Positions 31,164 to 43,831 of a stretch of DNA of 64,000 nt are shown piece after piece. Below the pieces are notes generated by a model. That model was not told where the DNA came from and made no database searches. It saw only the letters and a list, made by a program, of their open reading frames with translations. Source of the DNA: Corticium candelabrum (taxonomy: Eukaryota > Porifera > Homoscleromorpha > Homosclerophorida > Plakinidae); assembly GCF_963422355.1 (NCBI RefSeq), contig NC_085091.1:4013523-4077522 (forward strand), read 5' to 3'. How positions within the stretch are numbered: the stretch's first letter is position 1; the number at the start of each line of letters is the position of its first letter. Made by a program: the position numbers and the translations under genes.

Positions 31164-31858
31164 ATGAGGTGTTGAGCATAGAAAATCCAGCACTTTGACT
31201 CGGAATGAAGATCCAAACGTGTAGCAAGTACACACATTAAAGCAAGCACGGTGCGAGTGATTTGTGTTTTATAGATTAGGCAAAACAGTACAGTACTGAA
31301 TGCTTTAGTTCGAAAAAGACAGTTTGCAATGGTGGAATTGTCTCACTAAACAGTAGTGGGTGTGGTTCCTAACAATATTGTAAAACGTGTTATTTTTGGT
31401 GTTTTGAAGTTTTGGTATTTCAGAAGCAAATACCTTTTGGTGTAACCTAGTTTTGGTAAGGCAAGGCATAGATTTGGTGTGGCAGAAGTAGATGTGATTT
31501 TGGGCATCACGTGAGATCCAGTACTGCTTGCCCACTACGTATAGTGTCATGAACATGGTGCACCTTAGCTCTTGCATTTGTGGGTTACACTGAGGAGACT
31601 TGTTTCTCCAAGCATGTGGTTCTCATCACTATGTACAAAACTTCCTGGAGTTTGTGAAGTATCTGGGTTACTTTAATTCTATTGATGCCTTCTGCACGTG
31701 ATGTACAGTACTTAGAAAATTTTAGGTAAAGAAAAGTTACGCCGAATTTATCAAAAATAGAATAACACCAAAAATGATATGTTATACCATAGCAGGTGGG
31801 CATGCCGCCACCAGTGACATTCGACTAATTTTTGTTTTAAAAAAGTGTGGCAACCCTG

Positions 31859-34066
31859 CTTGTGTTACATGATGCATGAATGTCAAGTGAGTGTATGCTA
31901 TCCCTTTACTAATCTGTTCAGTCTGTAATGTTTTGATGATGATGATATGTTGGAATTTGTAGAGAAAACAAAGTGAAAGTCATTTGAATTTCAATTAAAA
32001 ACTTGATAGTAACAACTTGTTTTAGTTTTGATGTTTGGACTCCATTTAGAAGAACTGTGAGCTGAGTAAAAAATTATACCTGTCAAAATCTGCTATACGT
32101 TCTGTGAATGTACAATGAAGTGTAATTGCATACTGGTGGATTTTTTGATGCTTTTAATTCAGATGAATACCGTGTTGGAGAATGTCGTAACTTTGTGAAA
32201 CACACATTACAATGTAGATTTTGCAATACAACATAACGAAGTCAAATGCAGTGTGGAAGATCAGTTCTTTGGTGTATTGGTGTATAACATCACATAATAT
32301 TGGACATGAACCAGGAATTTTGATGTCATCGTCAAGTTTGACTGACCAAAGAACATTTACTCATCCTAGGCAGCATTAAAAATCTTTTTGCTTAAAGAAT
32401 CAAAATGTCAGTAAGTATATACAAGAAACTTGCGTTTCCACATGGTCCAGGTTTATCTATGTCAGCAGTAAGGGCTGGTTATGCTAACCAAGGCATAGAG
32501 GAACAGAGCAAATGGTTTGTTCAGTTAGGGTTTTGTTCATTGAGGAAGTGCTTGTTACAGAGAGCAACCTGAGTGGAAATAATTGAGTGAGGCATCTAAA
32601 GACATGTACTTCAACAACTGAGTGCAACAATTTTAGCTAGAGTTGTTTAGAAGATCATTGTGCCCAATTTTTTTGTTTATCTAAAACTGATATTGGTGTT
32701 GAAACGAGTGTTTTGCATTCTAAAGGCGGTCCTAGTAGTTTCTGATCCTGTGAGCCAAAACAAAGTCAACACTGACCACTAGGATTGAAACAGCAATATA
32801 GTCATTGAGTTAGCCTGATGTATTATTAATGAAATTTTAGTGTTCCAGCCAAAATCCGAAGAGGCATTGCGCTGCTTGATCGGGTGGGTGTGGCCAGTTG
32901 GTAGTCTTACATCACGCCCTCTCCAGCCGTCATACTTTTTGACCAGGAAATGTAGTGTGCAAACATATGTTAACCTTGAGTGTCCAGCTGGTTGTTCCCC
33001 CTCCCCCTTGCCAGGAGGAGAAAGACCAGCTAAAGACATTTGCCACTCAAACAAATTTATGACTTTCTGTCGTTTAATCCTCCAGTCAGAGTGCCTTGTT
33101 TGTGTATCCACGATAGGGGTGCACCTTGTTATTGGCGCTTTGCTAATGTCATTTTGCTCTGACACACCTTATCTAGTCTCGAAACATGCCATCCAAGTCT
33201 TACAAACAACAGTCAACTTTTTTCAGTGTTTCTCGTTTTGTGTCTCTCGTTCTAAGACAAAGGTCAACGAAGGGTTGACCGACTGCAACCTGCAACCTTA
33301 TCAAATCGTAGCTTTGCACGTTTCTCTGCTTTGAGTGCAGATGCCATGCTTTGTAGATAGTCTACTCGTTCAATGCATGCGACGTACGTCACCCTCAGCA
33401 ACTAGAAATCGTTTTGCCTGCACTACCTATTTCTTGAAGTAAGAAAAGGAAGGAAAAGAAGACGACATGCAGGTGCAATTCACACAGTAATGAAATGTGG
33501 TATCAGTTGAGGGATTTACTGCTCAGTTACAAATTACATCTGCAGAGAGCCAATAGTGACGATGTTCATCACTATCACAATAGTTATTGTGGATGTGCAA
33601 ACATCAACTAAATTGTAGGATCCTGATTGGAGAATAGACAGTCATGCAGCAGTTTACTTTGAGTCACAGACGTCTCCAGCCGGTCTTTTCTTCTTTTAGG
33701 GGAAGATGGCCGGCTGGACACTTGAGCCTAACAAGTTGTAAAGTGGTCAATATGTGGCCTATCCTCTTCTAGTACGATATCAGTTTTATTGCACTACCTG
33801 GACCGGATCCTGAGATCTATGAAGTGTCGTCATTGTCTAAACGGCCATTGGTAAATAATTATTTCTTGCATGAAATACAATGCATTGAGACCAAGGCACA
33901 GCGCTGTGCATTGCTCAAAGAGCGTAGCTGGCACACTGAAGTAGTGTGGGGTACCTGCTTGGACAGTTAGAAATGAACTATGGCAACGGTTCGTTTGTCT
34001 TTGGCTCCTGCTAATGGCAATCATCCACCTTTCACTGTTAGCAAGATTAAAGGTTTATTATTATTA
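31859..34066 (+). other. Intron of the vWA/LamG gene, no recognised feature
   Basis: 2.2 kb. Open frames near 32780-33330 on both strands show no domain pattern. CAGCCGGTC (33668) and GGCCGGCTG (33707) form a small hairpin. Confidence 0.35.
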
Positions 34067-34859
34067 TTAAAGGGCTACTGCAGTGCAAAATCAAATTGTT
34101 TTTGTAGTTCGTGGGCCAATTGCGAAAAGGCTTCAGAAAATGCCGCCCGTGCACCCCTTGGCAAACCAATTTTTGGCACTTGTAGCTTGCCGTATGACTT
34201 TAGATGTTTGAAAATATCTATGTTTGGCGAGACAGATCGCGTCCGATCACCTAGAAAAATACCGTTTTGTAAATTAGCCGTGCAACAATGAAGCCTAACG
34301 TGCGTTACACTATACGAGGCAAATCGCTTACGTTTTGCCGGTTTCTGCTACCTGTAGGTTACTGTGAAGCATCCGGCACGTTACCTCTTGCAATTACGTG
34401 ATAAATACGGCTGTAGAAACTCTAATTTGTTCCAAGAGGTGACGTCAACAGGATGTGAGGAGGCGTACTTTGACCTTTGTACCTGTAGTACTGCACAGAT
34501 GTACACAAATATTGTACAGTGTAGTGCAGTTTGTGTAGTTTCAGTAAACCTTACCAATAACATGATGCAATTGAAACTCCTTAATTAACTTCTATGACGC
34601 TGCAACCAGGAGAACAGCTAGATGCAGATACAGAGTGCAAGCTAGCCTAGACTGCACTGCACTGGCATACTAGAACTCTAGTAAAATCGTTTAGTTTGTG
34701 TAGTGTCAGTGAACCGTACTGATTAGGTGATGTAATTGAAGCTACAGCTTCTATATATATACAAAGACACTCTACGAGAACAGATCAGATAAGACCACGA
34801 TCGCGAGCTAGCTAACTAGTGCTTACTCTGAGGACGTGATTTTTTAATTTGCTTCTCCA

Positions 34860-37800
34860 ATGGAAACGGAAACAGACCGAGAAGACAACGACCCAGAGTA
34901 TGTACGATCTCCAAGGAAGCGTAGGAAACAGAGGCGTCTATCTAGAAATGTTGATACTTGTGTTGTTGAAACTCCAGCAGCATCTGCGAATTGCGGTAAT
35001 AATCCTCAGTTGGACAGATCGCAAAAAAGAACAAGCAAACGTCTTGATGTTCAATTTCAAACGGATCCCAGTCTGTGCATTATCTGCCAGAAAGAAAAAC
35101 GAGGTCGAGCAAAGAGACAGCAAAGACAGACGCTGTACTGAAAAGTTGACAACTTGCACAAGTCTTCATGGTACACTACACTACGCAATGCTGCAACTTT
35201 ACGAGATGACCAGCGACTGCTGGTATACCTTGTAGGTGACGATGATGTAGCTGCAGACGTGAAATACCATAGGAGTTGCTATAAACGATACACAAATAGG
35301 AAAGATCTAGAAAAACTAATAGACACCGAAGAAGAGCAATCTAGTCCATATTCCACACATCAATGACATTTTTAGCTATTCTTGGCAAGCGTTTTGGAGA
35401 TGCTGGGCTTAGGGATATTTTACTTGAAACAGGAGTTGTAAGTGCGGGATCAGTAGACGGTGTCCTTAATGGCAAGCACTAACCGGGCTATTCGGGCACA
35501 CAAGACAGTTGCTGAAGCGTTGTTTCGTGTTCACTGGTTACAGTTTGAGGAACATATAAAGACTGCTCAACTTGATCTGCTAGTTTTCAAGGAGCTAATG
35601 AATGAGGTTCGTACGCAATTATCACCGACATCAATTGCTTCAGTTCTTTCTAGTGACAAATTTAAGGCAATCGAGTCGTGTTACCGTCAATTTTGTTCCA
35701 TAAGTGTATCCCCAACAGCTTCACTATGGACGTCGTACATAGACATGATATTCCTACTGCTAAGATTTGTTCGTGCAACACGTGAAGCTCAATGGGATTT
35801 GCATCTGCAGTGTATTCGTGAAATCTTGCCGTGGACTTTTGCATATGATCGTGTCAACTATGCTCTGTTATTTGTCAGTTTACTATTATGAGATGAGCTG
35901 TTTGCCAGTAACTCATCCAGATGCATATAACTAGATGCAACGTGGTGAGTTTGCAGTACAAAGGTCAGACCGTTCCTTTTCACGAGTTGCCGTTGATCAT
36001 GCTATATAGTAGAGCATAAACCGAGACATGAAGACTAGTAGAGGTGTTATCGGCATTAGTCAGCAAACTGGGGCTGTGCATCGGTGGATTCTAGGTGCCC
36101 ACTATCGATCATCGTTTACACGCCAGTGTAGACAACTAGCTGCTCGTTTTCCAAAGAAACTGATGATGCACTTGACGCAACTTTGGCAAGTCAACAGCTG
36201 TCAGCAGAATCACGTAAAGACGAAAACGATGTTAAGACTGAATGCGTTTCTTGACTGCTTAGGAGTTTAATCTGTTCGCTGATAAATCGGATGATTTCGT
36301 CGGTCTTTGCTCTGGAGTAACCGCTCCCTGTGAAGTAAAAGATGATCTCTTATTGGCTTGCAGCAAGGGCTAGGCAAAAATGACCCAGTTCTTTCAACAA
36401 CGTTTGCTTAACGATGATGTAGACTTTTTTGGCGTCTTAGAGAAACTAAAGTTGAAAACGTTTACAACTGTGCTGCATCCACCAAAAGCAAAAAGCAAAA
36501 AGCATTCGTTCAGTGGTACCTCGATCCGACAGATCATTGTTTTCACGACTGATAGTTGTAATCCAGACAAGATCATTAAAGCTTGAAGAGGTGTTCTGCT
36601 TTGAACTTAGCGCTCTTCCGTGGTCACTAGTTACTGTTGATGGAGGGCTTCAAAGACAGCCAAGTCCAAGATGATATCTTTACTGGAAAAATACCTCACT
36701 CATATACAATTTCCATTAAATTCTACAGTGATACTTGACGAAATGGCTCTTCTACAAGCTAGCACTCATTCCGGAACAAGTTACGCTCATCTTGCTCTTC
36801 AGCTCTTTACTTGCATTACCCAAGGTACTCATACTGGAAATCGGATTGACTTCATGATTGATCGTTATCCAAATTTATCAATCAAAAATTTGGGAGAGAA
36901 ATTGCTGCACATCATTTGTCACGCCTGCTGTGATCCAAATACAGCATCGTCACCAGAAGCTTCCTCGCGACTGGAAAAGGTTCTTGGCAGCTGCAGCAAA
37001 TAGAATTGCTCTTGTTGATTTTCTGTTTAAGGAATGGCAGCTCCCAGAATACGCACGTCTCCTTAGTGGCAAGTGTGTATTTGTGTGTCATGGCAGCAAT
37101 TGCTCAAGGTTTACTACAAACGATGCTGTGACGATCACTGAACAATTGATTCCACCACTTTCGTGCAGTGCAGAAGAAGCGGACACCCGAATGTTTTTGC
37201 ACGCCAACCATGCAGCAAACACGGAGCATCTCGCATTGTCATCTGTTCACCAGATAGCGACGTTTTAGTGATAGGCTGCTCTGTCGCACATCAGATCCCA
37301 GCAGAGATAATATGGCAGACAGGTACAAAAAATCGAAGGCGCTGCATCAGCATGACAGCTATTGCTTGTTCACTAGGAGAAGATGTGTGTAAAGCACTTC
37401 CGAGATTGCATGCCTTTACTGGATGCGACAACACTAGTGCTTTCTTCGGCCAGGGAAAAAGCACAGCTTTTGAACTTGTCAAAAATGGAACTTGGCACGC
37501 TACGCAAGAACTGGGATGTCAACCGACAGTTTCTTGTGAACTGCTCCGACTCTGAGGATTTACATGTAAGATGTACAGTAAGAAGATTTTTGCAAATGGT
37601 GTAAACAATCTCCGGTACAAGCTTTGGGTGCAGAATCCTTCCAATGACTCAATGCTGCTACCTCCCACAATTGATGCCCTCAGTCATCATGTAAATAGAA
37701 CAAACTATCAAGCACTTTTGTGGCGAAACGCTATGATAGCAGACTATCAAGCACCTACACCAAATGGCTGCGGCTGGGAAGTCAAAAAATTCCTTGCTCA

Positions 37801-38050
37801 ATATCGTATGGATGACAAATCCGCCAGCTCCTGCAGCATTGTTACAGCTTACTCGTTGCAGTTGTGCCAAAGGTTGCGAGACCAGACGTTGCTCCTGCGT
37901 GAAGAGCTCTTTCCTTGCACTGCAGCATGTACATGCGTGGACTGTAAGAATGACAAACCTATCAATAAATCTAGAGAAGATGACGGCGACGGTGATGAAT
38001 GTGAAGCCACTTGTAGACTTACAATGAACAGCAGCAGTGATAGTGAGTAA
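34860..38050 (+). pseudogene. Uncharacterised transposon-associated gene, PIN/XPG-like C-terminal region (copy 1)
   Basis: A series of plus-strand frames describes one protein. It has an acidic-basic start from the ATG at 34860 with CIICQKEKRGR; then TLRDDQRLLVYLV and YHRSCYKRYTN; then LWTSYIDMIFLLLRFVRATRE and FAYDRVNYAL; then RGVIGISQQTGAVHRWIL; then CSAEEADTRMFLHA, IVICSPDSDVLVIG and LHAFTGCDNTSAFFGQGK; and a C-terminal cysteine cluster (CSCAKGCETRRCSC). I recognise this as a gene family repeated many times in sponges, cnidarians and other animals and still without an assigned function. Clustered acidic residues (EEADT, SPDSD, GCD) resemble PIN/XPG-type nucleases, which is inference. At least six frame breaks make this copy dead. 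Confidence 0.6.
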
Positions 38051-38568
38051 TTAGACGTTGTAGCGGTACAGAGAGACTCTAGAGCCCTCTCCACATATAT
38101 CATATATTTGATCTCCTAATGTAATTGATCAAACTTCTGTTTTAATAAAGCTTATCAACCATACCTAAAAGTTTTTAAATGCAAACCACACTTGTTTTTG
38201 CATTTTAAACCTTTTTTAATTTTTAAAAAACAGTTAATTTAAAGAACCCTGTTTTCATCAACTTTGGACGCTCTGATGCAAAAATAGACTTAATTTTCAT
38301 AATCAACGCAAAAAAGTGCATATGATAGGCTAGAAAGTAATTGGTTTGCCATGGGATGCACAAAAAAGTCACAATTCTGGACTTGGCCCACGGACTATTG
38401 AGTTAAATTAAAAGATCTACATATGTGTACTTTAGAAAAAATAAAATTAGATTTTTTGCGAATGTACTGAGCAGTTGAAAGTTACTTCCGTTATCCATTT
38501 CCGGAATTGGGCGAATTAGCACATTGACATCATTGGAGGCACCCTATCCATTGTTGTGATATTCGAGT

Positions 38569-38923
38569 ATGGTGCAGTGGCGTGTTTTAGCAGGCTGTAA
38601 GAATTCTAGTCAGTCTGGACTTAGTGTATTTCGGTTTCCGAAAAATCTATAGCTTTGTAAAAGTTAGGAAAAACAAGTTTGACGAACAAGACTGGCAAAG
38701 TCCAACAGAGCACAATGGAATCTGCAGCTGTCACTATGAAGAACACTGTTTTGAGAAAGAGTGTAAGTTGTTTCAAAGCTTTGGACTCAGCAGCAAGAAG
38801 AGAAAGCTACAGTCTGATGTAGTACCAACCATTTTTGTATGGCAGGCTGATTTTGGAAGTGCCTGCACTCCGCAACCGGCCCGGAAGAAGAAGAGGCTTG
38901 GCTTCGAGAAAGAGCTAGAGTAA
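38569..38923 (+). pseudogene. THAP-domain zinc finger gene fragment
   Basis: The ATG at 38569 starts MVQWRVLAGCKNSSQSG and VFRFPKNL; after a one-base shift the second frame gives FDEQDWQ, ICSCHYEEHCFE, GLSSKKRKL and VVPTIFVWQ. These are the landmarks of a THAP DNA-binding domain: MV start, GC, F.FP, W, C..H and the closing PTIF-type motif. The first zinc-ligand cysteine appears replaced (VQWR, Arg in place of Cys). The frame then runs to 38923. THAP domains occur at the N-terminus of Kolobok and P-type transposases. No catalytic domain was found downstream, where a (CA)n tract and non-coding DNA follow. Confidence 0.75.
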
Positions 38924-39265
38924 GCGCAGTTGCTTGTTGGTCACCAAAATGAACAAATAAGTAATCGTTTCACTTTCAGTTGTTGGAAGAAGCTCTTGTC
39001 TCTGTCGAAGAAGAGAGACATGAACATTCACAAACTGCCATGTTTTTGGAAAGCGAAATTTACAATGGAACACTTACTATGAGTTATGTATTACTCATGT
39101 GCAGACGGCTGTAGCACATGTTCTTGTCGATACTGATAGTACACTGTTTGCGGTACAGTACCCATACGTCAAGACAGTTGGAACGAAAACTAGGGTGATC
39201 TACGATGCACTGCAAACTAGCATCGTATTCTCTCATTCTGGAGAGAACTTCTGAGATGTCGTTGC

Positions 39266-39383
<118 letters not shown>

Positions 39384-40247
39384 CACACTTGCACAATACT
39401 CATGATTATAGTCACCGCAATCACATCTAGCGGAGTCATTTTGTGTACAGCTGTCGGCAACTTCCGCTTCTGCATAATAGGACTTACCCGTGACATGTCA
39501 GACAGCCGTTCACTGCATTCGTCAACATCGGCAGATGAGGGCAATCATCAGTAGATGCACTGCCAGCAAGTGGCTCAAACATACACGGTTTCACAGATCC
39601 AAAGTCTTCTGCTGCATTCAGATGACGATGTCAACGGACTGAGATTGCCCTCTTGTGTGCTCTAGCACTTCGCTCAACGAAGAATGCGACGACGACGAAT
39701 CCTTTGAATCGCTTTCTGAATTCCTACGCGTAGCAAGGTTGCTGCAACGTGCCGTTTCTGAATCACTTGCCATATTAATTAGTAGGTATGATAGCACTAC
39801 TTTGCCTCCACTGACATCAGCGTGCTAACACCACCCCATTCCGGAAATAGTATTTTGGAAGTAGCTTTGGACTGATCTCATTCTCTCAAAATGCCTGTTA
39901 AAAATTTAATTATATTTTTCTAGACTAGACACATGTAGGTCTTTATTTTAGCTTTAAAAATAATTTTTGATTTTGCCCTTTAATTAATTAATTAATTAAT
40001 TATGCAAATAGTAATCAATTCTAATAGTACGCAGCAGCCATATGCAAATAATGTAATCAATTCTAAAACTATGCAGCAGCCATATTGCTGTGGTAATTTC
40101 TCTGTTTTACAGCATGCGCAAAATCTGGATGGCGGCACTTTTTGGTTTACTGGTTTTTAATATATAAATGACCTATGTGACCATGAACAAAAGTACTAGA
40201 TTGTCCCACAGACACTTCAAAGTTCAGGACTGTTGGTGCTTAATTAA

Positions 40248-40639
40248 AGCTCTGTCCACATTAGACCAGAATGGATTGCGATCCGATCGAGATAGCAAGC
40301 GTCCACACTGCACTTTGAAACGATACCTCCGCCTCATTTTCAGTATCATGTGACTGATGACCAATGTGTACGTGTGGGTTCTTTGCTTGTGGAAAGTGTT
40401 AATACAGTGAGGTAAGGTGAGCGAGAACAAAGGCAAGTGAGGAGAGTTAGATGTTCTGACTACATGCTTAGCATATGTGGAGGTAACGCTCATTTTCTAA
40501 TTGGATTCAACCGATTGCGATCGGATATTGATCAAAACCACCTGATGTGGATTGGATTTGTCTTGATCGGATTGCGATCCAGTTGCAAGTGTGGAAGTTG
40601 TGGTTGGATCGCGATCCAGTTGCCTGTGTGGACGGGACT
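40248..40639. mobile_element. PIF/Harbinger-like MITE
   Basis: TAA|AGCTCTGTCCACA on the left and, inverted, TAA|AGTCCCGTCCACA on the right. The 3-bp TAA duplication (40245-40247, 40640-40642) and the short inverted ends suit PIF/Harbinger. It contains GGATTGCGATCC and GGATCGCGATCC palindromic motifs near the ends and has no gene. Confidence 0.65.
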
Positions 40640-40642
40640 TAA

Positions 40643-41432
40643 GCAATGGTATATTTGAGGCAAAAGTGACTTTTTTTCTACTTTTGCTTTATTGTGGCAT
40701 TTCTTTTGTGGCATACTGAACGAGCCGTGAAGTTTATTTTCACACTGTTGATACTAAATATAGAGAGAATCACACTTTCATCACTTCTCTTCACTCATTG
40801 TTAGCTGACCAGTGCATGCTCACATGTGATTTACCTGTACTTACCAGCTGCAGATATCAGATGATTGAGAGTGCATTGTGATTTTATAGATACCGTATTC
40901 ACTTGTAATATCGCCCATACGAAAGTAATGTCCATGTTTGTAGTACACCCTTGTGCAGCAGGTCAGGACTTCCTGCACAAAAGAAATGCCCATGCTCAAA
41001 TATATGCTTAGATACTCATGCATGCGCAGAATAGACGAAAGGTGTTTGCAGAACAATCACCTCCATGTGTGTGCGTTTGATAAGCTGGTCAGTGTTGAGT
41101 GAAAGTGCTTACCGCTACACTCATTTCTTTTTTGCAATGACTGATACTGATGCTGTTGACGGGCTGAAGGGTGACAACTCCGGTTTTTATGTGTAATGTT
41201 TAGTGGTTGCGTGTATGTTGATGCTGTGGCAATGCCAGTATTTTTGATCTTGCAAACGGGTAATTGCAGGCATTCGTAGTATTTCTGTCTTTGACTGTTT
41301 AGATGATGACTGGTCGAATGACAGCATTTTGTAACCATGTACACGTCTGGAACCAAAATAATGCCCAGTCCTTTTATACGCCTTGAAACAAAGTACTTTT
41401 TATAAGTCCATGGCTTTATTACAAGCCAATAT

Positions 41433-41435
<3 letters not shown>
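40643..41435 (+). other. Intron DNA, nothing recognised
   Basis: No coding, TIR or retrotransposon motif seen. Confidence 0.35.

Positions 41436-41530
<95 letters not shown>
41436..41530. repeat. (TG)n microsatellite
   Basis: About 47 TG units, followed by a degenerate GTGTGAACGCATG duplication to 41600. Confidence 0.98.
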
Positions 41531-41531
<1 letters not shown>

Positions 41532-41984
41532 TGTGAACGCATGCGTGCATGTGTGTGGTGTGAACGCATGTGTGTGCTTGTGAGTGCATGCATGTGTGTA
41601 TGTGTTTGTGTCAGTAGACAGATGAGGGGACGAGATAATTACTGTGACAAGAATATCAACATGTTAAAAGCCCATACAAACTGAAAATTGGTGTGTGCAT
41701 GTGTGCAAGTCAATTGCTTTTTTTACAATGGCCTTAGGAGTTTGATTCTTTCTACTGAGACAACTGATCTCATTGCCTTCTAGGTACTGTAATCCATGTT
41801 GAGGCCGTGGTTGGTCATTTCCATTAGTTAGTTGGAAAATATACAATGTCAGATTGATTTTGCACACTACACATTGTAAAATTCATTTATTTTCAGTATT
41901 TGTCTCCGTCATCTATCACTAGATGAGATCCTGTTCTTTGCCCGGGCTGATTAAATTATTGATTGTTAGTTAATATCCAGTTGA

Positions 41985-42595
41985 AGACAAAAATTTTCAA
42001 CCGAGTGTCCTGTTTTGAGAAATCCTGTTCAGAGATATATATCAGGGCAGCAGAACTGGAACTCACTTGCAGTTACTTATTCACCCATATGATTGTTTCC
42101 CCATATATGTATAAAACACGTCTCGTCTCACAGCCATTTCAACAGTCCTGTTGGATGTCGTCACTTTGAAGACGATGCTGCTGTTGCATGGAACAGGTGT
42201 ATCAAACGTGGCACCCATGTGACTCGAGTACTCGGGCAGATGAAGGTAGGCATATTTTTCAAGGACCCAGATATACTTGAAAATCTTGCCTTATCAATGT
42301 CGCCGGCAGTAAACAACCCGGTGCATACCATTCGAGGTATCAAATGGGCATTGTAAATTTTGTGAAGAGCTGATGCGCCGTTTCAGAGAAATTCATGCGC
42401 AAGTCGATTGGCAAGAAATCATGTCGTCCCGAGAGAACTCTGGAAGACGGCTACAGCCTCATTGTCAAGCTCCATAGATTGCGTGCATGAGCAAAATTTG
42501 GCAACGCTGTGACTCACTGTTATGGAGGTACACTGTTACAGACAGATACACAGACAGACAGACAGCTCTCCTTTATACATAGACTAGCCCACCAT
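41985..42595 (+). repeat. Dispersed repeat, copy 1
   Basis: It aligns in the same direction with 43020-43655. Shared landmarks are TTTCAACAGTC/TTTCGACAGTC, GAACAGGTGTATC/AACAGGTGTATC, the GTCGTC...GAGAA...GGAAGACG segment and an end in CAGCTCTCCTTTATAC. It ends next to (CAGA)n at 42541-42566. It could be the 3' part of a non-LTR or SINE-like element; no protein domain is recognised. Confidence 0.5.
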
Positions 42596-43019
42596 CCCGT
42601 TCTTCACACGGGCAGATTAGCTATTAATATTACTAATGGTAGTGAAGTTATTATTTAGTCTAACGTTGTATGCAAATTTATGTTGTTGCTTGGGTTCACA
42701 TGCATTTTTACTGTGTTCTGAAAAATTAGCAGCCAGATGGAATTGTATCCCGTTTAATTATATCCCATTCTGAGAAATTAGCAAGAATAGAGTATGCAAA
42801 TTTATATGTTGTTGCATGAGTATCCCGTTCTAATTTATTATGAATTGTGTCTGAAAAATTGCTGGACAGAATTCTCATGAAGAATTTCATTCAGAGTTAT
42901 CCCGGGCAATGGTATCCCATTCTGAGACTATTGATTGTGATATAGCTAGTATCCCGTTGAAGACAAAGATAATGTAACGAGGTGTCTCGTTTCCAGAAAT
43001 CCCGTTGATTGTATTATTG

Positions 43020-43647
43020 ATTGGTTGAATTAAGCCATTTCGACAGTCTCGTTGGATGCTGCGTTGCTGCTGTTGCGAGGAAGAGGTGTATCGAACTTGA
43101 CATCTATTCGACGCGAATCCTGTTTGGAAATATATCCAAGCAGCATAAGAACGTGGGTGTCGTGCAGTTACGTACTCACTTGGATAATCCGGTCCTCATA
43201 TATAACTAAGTCACGACTTGTGCTGACTCTCGCTATTTCGACAGTCCCGGTGAATGTCGTCAATTCGAAGACGTTGCGAGAAACAGGTGTATCGAACGTG
43301 GCAGCTCTTCGACGGGCGTAGATGGGTAAATGACTGTAGGCATTCTTTTTCAAGACTCGGACATCGGCAGAAATATCTTCCCTTTCCTGTCAATAATCAA
43401 CACGCTCCACACGTACTCTCTAGGTAATGCCCTACTGCATGTAAACGGGCAGTTTAAATTCCATGCAAATCCGATACGCCATTACATCGTGTCGTCGCGG
43501 GAGAAGTACGGAAGACGACGACAGCTTCACTTTCAATTGCTAGGAATTCGGCGTGCATGGGCCAAATTCGGCGGTGATTGGACTCGCTGTCCTGGAGATC
43601 CTTCTACATACGAACACACGCACGCATGCGCAACACGACAGCTCCTT

Positions 43648-43654
<7 letters not shown>
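43020..43654 (+). repeat. Dispersed repeat, copy 2
   Basis: See the copy at 41985. This copy ends CAGCTCCTTTATATAC and runs into a (TA)n tract. GTCTCGTT and CCCGTT motifs recur through 42590-43020 between the copies. Confidence 0.5.

Positions 43655-43710
<56 letters not shown>
43655..43710. repeat. (TA)n microsatellite
   Basis: About 27 TA units. No family A retrotransposon is attached to it. Confidence 0.95.
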
Positions 43711-43718
<8 letters not shown>

Positions 43719-43831
43719 TCTCTATTTACCACTAGATCATGCACATGCACATTTTCTGCGACGCACTTGCAACAACACTTCTATTTATGAATTTGATTTC
43801 TAATATTCCTTTTGTCATGCTTTGTTGCCAG

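Larger units (their letters stand above)
29211..31858. mobile_element. hAT-like element with CAGGGTTGCCACAC ends, holding two nested elements
   Basis: CAGGGTTGCCACAC at 29211 has its reverse complement ending at 31858. TTGTG precedes the left end and follows the right end after one extra C, so a 5-bp duplication is probable but imperfect. Inside are a Tc1-type MITE (29282-29793) and an OTU element (30081-31163). The element's own DNA carries no recognised gene. Confidence 0.6.

Noticed and set aside
32779..33334. Overlapping open frames of 128 and 164 codons on opposite strands
   Set aside because: No domain, no splice context and no similarity to other pieces of the window.
39630..39771. 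Minus-strand Ser/Asp-rich start (MASDSETARCSN)
   Set aside because: It is short and broken after about 47 codons, with no domain or splice signal.
43655..43710. (TA)n tract considered as another family A junction
   Set aside because: No zinc-finger or RLE sequence lies on either side. It shows that not every TA tract here is occupied.
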